Origin: an uncultured Paracoccaceae bacterium
GTDB lineage: Bacteria > Pseudomonadota > Alphaproteobacteria > Rhodobacterales > Rhodobacteraceae
Assembly: GCA_951812305.1 (NCBI GenBank)
Contig: CATOSB010000018.1
Span: forward strand, 1-64,000
Reading direction: 5' to 3'
Length of the DNA: 64,000 bases
Positions 59,884 through 64,000 of the stretch are shown here, piece by piece. The notes beneath the pieces are model-generated. The model was not told the origin of the DNA, made no database searches, and saw only the letters and a program-made list of their open reading frames with translations. The first letter of the stretch is position 1; the number at the start of each line of letters is the position of its first letter. A program made the translations under genes and the position numbers.

Positions 59884-61056
59884 CTATTCCGAAGACAACC
59901 GTTCCAATGCGCCGATCAAAGGCATTGCTCGGACGCCGCCTTGACCAGGCACATCCTTTTCTTCCGCGTAAACGAGAATCCGCTCCGATACATCCAGCTC
60001 TTCAGCCGCGATATGGAACCCGCGCGTGACTTTTGGCGATGTCGTCCGCTTGATTTCGATGGCCCAAACGTGCCCACGAGGGAGTTTCAGAACCAGATCA
60101 ATCTCTGCACCGGCAGACGAGCGGTAGAAACTTGCCTCGGTTCCGCGTGGCGCGGCAGCGATCAGGTTCTCGATGCAAAAGCCTTCCCAGCTTCCGCCAA
60201 CAACCGGATGCCCCAGCAGGTCTTCCGGTGTCCCGATTCCAAGTAGCGCATGGCACAACCCGGGATCGCGGATATAGACCTTGGGCGATTTGACCAGCCG
60301 TTTGCCCGCGTTTGAATGCCAGGGCGGCAAGCGTCGCACCAGCATCAGGTCAACCAGAAGATCGAGATACCGGGCCACGCTCTGCCCGGAGACGCCAAGA
60401 TTGCCTGCAAGTTTGGCGGCGTTCAGGAGCCCTCCTTGCTCGTGGGCAAGCATGGTCCAGAACCGGCGCAGCGTCTCAGCTGGGATGCGCAAACCGAATG
60501 AAGGAATGTCGCGCTCCAGATAGGTCCGGATGAAGTCTTCCCGCCATTTGAGGCTGGCCTGATCAGAGGCCGCAAGAAGACTGTCCGGAAAGCCCCCACG
60601 CAACCAGAGGGCGGACATCGCATCCACCCCAATCTCCGGCAATGTGAACGGGGTCAACTCGTGGTAACTGACCCGACCTGCCAGCGATTCCGCGCTTTGA
60701 TGCAAGAGTGTATTTGACGCTGATCCCAACAACAAAAATTGCCCGGTCCGATGCCCTTGCCTGCGCCGACGGTCAATTTGCCCGCGCAAGGCTTTGAACA
60801 GATCAGGTAAGAGTTGAACCTCGTCGATGACCACCAACCGACCCACCTGCTCGTCAAGGTAAAGGTCCGGCTCCTCCAGCACCTGGCGATCCGCGACCCG
60901 TTCCATGTCGAGATAGACCGCGTCGCGGCCTTCTGCGATGTCCTGAGCGAGTGTGGTTTTGCCGACCTGCCTTGGCCCAAGCAGGACAACGCCCGCCTGG
61001 CTTTCCAATGCGTCTTCAACCAGATTTCTGTGACCGCGCTCGATCATACCTTGCAT
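59884..61056 (-). CDS. AAA ATPase with DUF4143 domain
   Basis: 390 residues. Walker A GPRQVGKTTL at 27-36, Walker B VVIDEVQLLPDL, a winged-helix middle (RIPAETLRRFWTMLAHEQGGLLNAAKLAGNLGVSGQSVARYL) and a C-terminal DUF4143 nuclease-like domain (GAEIDLVLKL...VWAIEIKRT). These proteins are widespread and uncharacterised; some roles in defence or stress have been proposed. A stand-alone gene between the recombinase and repC. Confidence 0.9.
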   Translation of the reverse strand: MQGMIERGHRNLVEDALESQAGVVLLGPRQVGKTTLAQDIAEGRDAVYLDMERVADRQVLEEPDLYLDEQVGRLVVIDEVQLLPDLFKALRGQIDRRRRQGHRTGQFLLLGSASNTLLHQSAESLAGRVSYHELTPFTLPEIGVDAMSALWLRGGFPDSLLAASDQASLKWREDFIRTYLERDIPSFGLRIPAETLRRFWTMLAHEQGGLLNAAKLAGNLGVSGQSVARYLDLLVDLMLVRRLPPWHSNAGKRLVKSPKVYIRDPGLCHALLGIGTPEDLLGHPVVGGSWEGFCIENLIAAAPRGTEASFYRSSAGAEIDLVLKLPRGHVWAIEIKRTTSPKVTRGFHIAAEELDVSERILVYAEEKDVPGQGGVRAMPLIGALERLSSE

Positions 61057-61248
61057 TTATTCCATGTGATAGAAGTTTTGCAAGGTTAAATCGCTCAACC
61101 ACCGGAGTGCCGAGTGTCGACCACTGCGGACATTCAAGGGCCGCAATAAAACACCTTTGCCTGTGTCCCACAACGGAACACCAACATCAGATGTCCTTCG
61201 CCGCAGGGTTCTTGAACCGATTACCTTCGCCATAATCAACACCGCATC

Positions 61249-62547
61249 CTAGGCCCCTGCCCCGCTCAATCGGCCGTAAAAACTGCGATCAAGGTGCAGC
61301 TCACCAATTTGAGCACGTTCAACGAGCCCGCGGAGGTATCCGCCGGGCGATTTGACCTCACCGTCGGTCGATTTATCGAGGATCAGGGCAATCGAAGCGG
61401 CTGCTACAGCCGGCCCAAGCACCTTGTTGGCCACATTCCAGGCGTCCTCGGAGATACCGACGATCGGTCTCAGCGCGGCGGCAGCCCGGTGCACATCGTT
61501 CCAATCCCGCATAAAGCCCTGGGTGCTGCGCGCCATCTCCGCAAAATGCGGGCACGAAGCCATCAGCATAGGGATATCAACATCGGATCCGCGTTTTCGA
61601 CCATGTGTGCTCCAGCTGATATCAAGATCGACCTCTTCAGGCTTTTCAACCGGCTCCCTCCCCTGCCCTTCTGGCGCAACGCCCGCCACGTGCTTTGTTT
61701 CAAAGCGATTACGTTTTACAGGATGAGGTTCATTTGTAGTTTGTATGTGGGTCTCACTATCGAGACTCGTGGGTATCATATTTTCAGTATCTCGTTGTTC
61801 ATTTGCTGCTTTGGAGGCCTGCGTCGCGTCGGATCTGACCGGCCAATCGAAAGCCGCCTCGAATGTTTTCTCCACGGAAGCAAGGAGCGCCTTGATACGG
61901 GTCAGGAAGCTTTCCTGCCGCCCTGCCCCCTCAGAGCGCGCTGGAAGGCCCTCCAGGAGCCCGCTGTAGGCGTCCTGCAGGTTCTGCCAGGGCCCACGCA
62001 GGCCCGCCTCCAGCGCCTTCTCGATCTTTGCGCGGATCATACGCCGCGTCACGGTGATCGCGTTGCGCAAGGTCGCACAGGCAGCCCTCTCGGCCTGAAT
62101 GTGCTTATAGAGCGCCTCAAACTCCTCTGCGCGGGCCGCGAGAGGCGCGAGATCGAAGCCGTAGGCCTCGACAATCACCCCGTCTGCGTCCCGGCGCCCC
62201 CAACGCTTGCCATTGGGGCTGTCTTTCATCGAGATGACCCCAACCTCACAAAGCCGCCGCACATGGCGTCTGAGTGTGGCGAGCGAGAATCCGGTCTGTT
62301 CCATCAGGAAATGGTTCGACGTCCAGACAATGGGCCGCCTGCCCGGCTCCCAATCCTGAGGCTGGGTGACCGCCCCAAAGGTATCGAGAAGAAGCAGGTC
62401 CTGGGATTTCAGACCAATGGCTGCCGCGACTTTCTTCACCGCGACGATAGCCTGAGATTTGGGTATAGATAACCGTTCGCCGGCTTCTGCAAACCGTTCG
62501 GCTTGTAGAAGTCCCGGCGTCGGCTTGCGCCAACCGCTCTGTGTCAT
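61249..62547 (-). CDS. repC: Plasmid replication initiator RepC
   Basis: 432 residues. N-terminal DNA-binding half (IPKSQAIVAVKKVAAAIGLKSQDLLLLDTFGAVTQPQDWEPGRRPIVWTSN, then a winged helix FSLATLRRHVRRLCEVGVI), a variable linker, and the C-terminal block CPHFAEMARSTQGFMRDWNDVHRAAAALRPIVGISEDAW...GGYLRGLVERA. RepC initiates replication at an origin usually inside its own gene. Expression is limited by the antisense RNA in the 165-bp repB-repC gap. Complete. Confidence 0.95.
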   Translation of the reverse strand: MTQSGWRKPTPGLLQAERFAEAGERLSIPKSQAIVAVKKVAAAIGLKSQDLLLLDTFGAVTQPQDWEPGRRPIVWTSNHFLMEQTGFSLATLRRHVRRLCEVGVISMKDSPNGKRWGRRDADGVIVEAYGFDLAPLAARAEEFEALYKHIQAERAACATLRNAITVTRRMIRAKIEKALEAGLRGPWQNLQDAYSGLLEGLPARSEGAGRQESFLTRIKALLASVEKTFEAAFDWPVRSDATQASKAANEQRDTENMIPTSLDSETHIQTTNEPHPVKRNRFETKHVAGVAPEGQGREPVEKPEEVDLDISWSTHGRKRGSDVDIPMLMASCPHFAEMARSTQGFMRDWNDVHRAAAALRPIVGISEDAWNVANKVLGPAVAAASIALILDKSTDGEVKSPGGYLRGLVERAQIGELHLDRSFYGRLSGAGA

Positions 62548-62614
62548 GCCTGTATTTCACCTCCGTGGATTATGGAGGCAAAAGGATCCCGTTCGCCAAA
62601 ACGACGTTCTTTCG

Positions 62615-62643
62615 TTGACAGTGATTCGCGGGAGCGGTATCCA
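62615..62643 (+). promoter_or_regulatory. Promoter of the repABC antisense RNA
   Basis: TTGACA at 62615-62620 and TATCCA at 62638-62643 with a 17-bp spacer, opposite to repABC. Confidence 0.75.
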
Positions 62644-62649
62644 GTAGGT

Positions 62650-62704
62650 GTCTAATCTAATCGGATAAGCTCTCGGGCCGGATCGGCTTGGGGGCTTTTC
62701 TTTT
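62650..62704 (+). ncRNA. Counter-transcribed RNA between repB and repC
   Basis: From the promoter above to the hairpin AAGCTCTCGGGCCG/CGGCTTGGGGGCTT (62667-62694) followed by TTTTCTTTT. About 55 nt, in the position of the incompatibility RNA that lowers repC expression in repABC plasmids. Confidence 0.75.
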
Positions 62705-62712
62705 GCCTCAGG

Positions 62713-63708
62713 TCATGGTGTCGATGTCTCCTCAGATTGAGCGAGATAATCCGCGTAGAGCTGATCAAGGTTCTCCGAGAGAAACTCCCCAAACCCTGCG
62801 GAATCCTTGGACGTCAGCGAGATATTGTAGGCCCGGCCCGACCGGCCGATCACGCCCTTTATTCGACCTTCCCCGGCCGTCCAGGTGCGCTTGGCGGGAG
62901 CAGCCTTGGTGCTGCGCCGTTTGGGCGCCCTGCCCGCCTCTGCCACCTTGCTGTGCAAGATCTCGAACTTCGTGTCGCTGTCGAGCTGGTCAAACCCGGC
63001 CGTTGCGATGATGCGATCTGCAACTTTGATGTTGGCCTTTTCAACCATCAGCTTCTTCAGATCCTCCCAGCGATCGCGCCCGATCTGCTTCGCCGGACCA
63101 ACCGCTTCGATCACGTGGCCTGGAATGGTGCTTGTGACAGAGAGCATGCGCGATAGAAGTGTTCCGTCGATCGTCAGCGCACGCTGGATGACCTCCTTGT
63201 CCTGGCCGACATCGCGCAGGTTCTTTGCGAAAAGCGCCTTCTCGATGAAGGACAGATCCGCGCGGGCGGTGTTCTCCTGACCCTGCGCAAGGACATGGGC
63301 GACATCGTCCATATCCTTGACCACGGCGCGCACCGGACGGCCCAGGGCGCGTGCAACACGCACGCGGCGATGGCCAAAGACGACCATGTAGCGGCCCAAG
63401 GCTTCCGGGTGCGGTCGAAGCAGAACCGGCGTGTCCTGCCCACCTGCCGCGATCGATCCCTTGAGCTCTTCAAACGCACCATCATCACCGCTCAGCCGAT
63501 CATTGACGAAGGAGGCATCGATGAGCCCGGTATCGATCTCGACAATGGTCTCGCCTTCGAGGAGTCGCTTGGAGTTCTCGGCAAGACTGTCAATCGAGAC
63601 CTTCATGGATTTCGAGGCGCCGCGCATGGCATAGCTCGAGCGGCCCCCGTCGACGGGTGTGTCGGTCGGTTGTCCGATCACGGATTTCAACAGGTCTTTT
63701 CTGGCCAT
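62713..63708 (-). CDS. repB: Partition protein RepB (ParB family)
   Basis: 331 residues, MARKDLLKSVIGQPTDTP at 63708. ParB N-domain: DTPVLLRPHPEALGRYMVVFGHRRVRVARALG and GQENTARADLSFIEKALFAKNL; the helix-turn-helix lies in QDKEVIQRALTIDGTLLSRMLSV, and the RepB C-domain follows. It loads at parS sites and works with RepA ATPase for segregation; together they also repress the operon. Seventy-three bases separate it from repA. Confidence 0.95.
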   Translation of the reverse strand: MARKDLLKSVIGQPTDTPVDGGRSSYAMRGASKSMKVSIDSLAENSKRLLEGETIVEIDTGLIDASFVNDRLSGDDGAFEELKGSIAAGGQDTPVLLRPHPEALGRYMVVFGHRRVRVARALGRPVRAVVKDMDDVAHVLAQGQENTARADLSFIEKALFAKNLRDVGQDKEVIQRALTIDGTLLSRMLSVTSTIPGHVIEAVGPAKQIGRDRWEDLKKLMVEKANIKVADRIIATAGFDQLDSDTKFEILHSKVAEAGRAPKRRSTKAAPAKRTWTAGEGRIKGVIGRSGRAYNISLTSKDSAGFGEFLSENLDQLYADYLAQSEETSTP

Positions 63709-63741
63709 GTCGCCCTCCTTTCCGAGGCTCTCATGTCCTCG

Positions 63742-63780
63742 TCTGCACGGCTGTCAAAACGCATCTGCACGGCTGTCAAA
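63742..63780. repeat. Two direct repeats between repA and repB
   Basis: TCTGCACGGCTGTCAAA at 63742-63758 and 63764-63780, offset 22 bp (two helix turns). Candidate RepB or regulatory binding site; it is not the usual palindromic parS. Confidence 0.55.
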
Positions 63781-63781
63781 C

Positions 63782-64000
63782 TCATGGCAATTCGCGCCCC
63801 CATGCCTGGTGCACGAGTCCAGCAATCTCGTCGTTCACAGCGTTCAGCGATGTGATCGCCCGGTCATAGGTCGACCGCACGAATTGCGCGCGCTCAACTT
63901 CATAGAGTGTCTGCTTGGTAATCCCTGCATCCGAGATAGCGGTGGATTTCACCATCTGGGCCTCAAGCATCTGATCGGGGAACATGGCCTGCAGGAACCC
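63782..64000 (-). CDS. repA: Partition ATPase RepA, C-terminal part
   Basis: The frame is open to the window edge: GFLQAMFPDQMLEAQMVKSTAISDAGITKQTLYEVERAQFVRSTYDRAITSLNAVNDEIAGLVHQAWGRELP. It matches the end of RepA in repABC operons. Walker motifs lie outside the window. First gene of the operon, upstream of repB. Confidence 0.9.
   Translation of the reverse strand, partial: GFLQAMFPDQMLEAQMVKSTAISDAGITKQTLYEVERAQFVRSTYDRAITSLNAVNDEIAGLVHQAWGRELP

Overview
This 64 kb window looks like part of an alphaproteobacterial (probably Rhodobacterales-type) plasmid that has collected and wrecked many mobile elements. The evidence is a repABC replication/partition operon at the right end (minus strand: RepA tail 63782-64000, RepB, RepC, with an antisense RNA in the repB-repC gap), a second parA/ribbon-helix-helix partition pair at 24.5-25.5 kb, a MobA/TraA-type relaxase, and a typical block of small GC-rich plasmid genes (ArdC, ParB-like, DUF2958, DUF6915, DUF6878, HU, cold-shock). 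No rRNA, tRNA or CRISPR array was seen.

Layout. 1-4.5 kb: an IS3-family element carrying an IS66 (ISBst12-type) element that itself carries another copy of the same IS66, each step marked by an 8-bp target duplication. 4.6-7.9 kb: a compact cargo island of four genes (divergent thymidylate-synthase-like protein, ImmA/IrrE-type metalloprotease, nucleoside 2-deoxyribosyltransferase-like protein, small P-loop nucleotide-kinase-like ATPase). I think it is the best candidate for an undescribed system here. 7.9-9.2 kb: IS66, group II intron, recombinase and IS110/Tn3-end debris. 9.4-15.2 kb: Fic protein and a SIR2-HerA defence pair whose SIR2 gene is split by an IS630 element at a TA; removing the IS and one TA restores the frame. 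15.5-21.3 kb: a Tn3-family transposon. 21.3-28.2 kb: IS200/IS630/IS3 pieces, a DUF4160/DUF2442 pair, the second par locus with a possibly dead replicon, and a 940-bp miniature transposon with multi-repeat ends and a TniB-like tail. 28.2-39.3 kb: HNH-tail/terminator/HTH modules, two inverted copies of a trypsin-like-protease plus Rpn-nuclease pair, IS4, IS66 (with IS630 inside), IS6. 39.4-44.6 kb: a second Tn3-family transposon, both of whose terminal repeats were hit at the same point by IS110-type elements, and whose resolvase gene is split by a 112-bp MITE. 44.6-45.0 kb: Tn3 fragment and a 182-bp Tn3-derived miniature element that truncates the relaxase. 45-56.7 kb: plasmid transfer and accessory genes in short operons separated by strong hairpin terminators. 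56.8-59.6 kb: a mutL 5' fragment joined to a third rpn gene, a tyrosine recombinase and the tail of another repC. 59.9-64 kb: DUF4143 ATPase and repCBA.

How it fits together. The stable backbone is repABC plus the accessory block; the relaxase is broken, so self-mobilisation is doubtful. The rest is accessory DNA: two defence-like islands and three Rpn nucleases, each of which has a well-placed internal ribosome-binding site that could make a separate C-terminal protein. Family calls come from motifs read by eye; no database search was possible.
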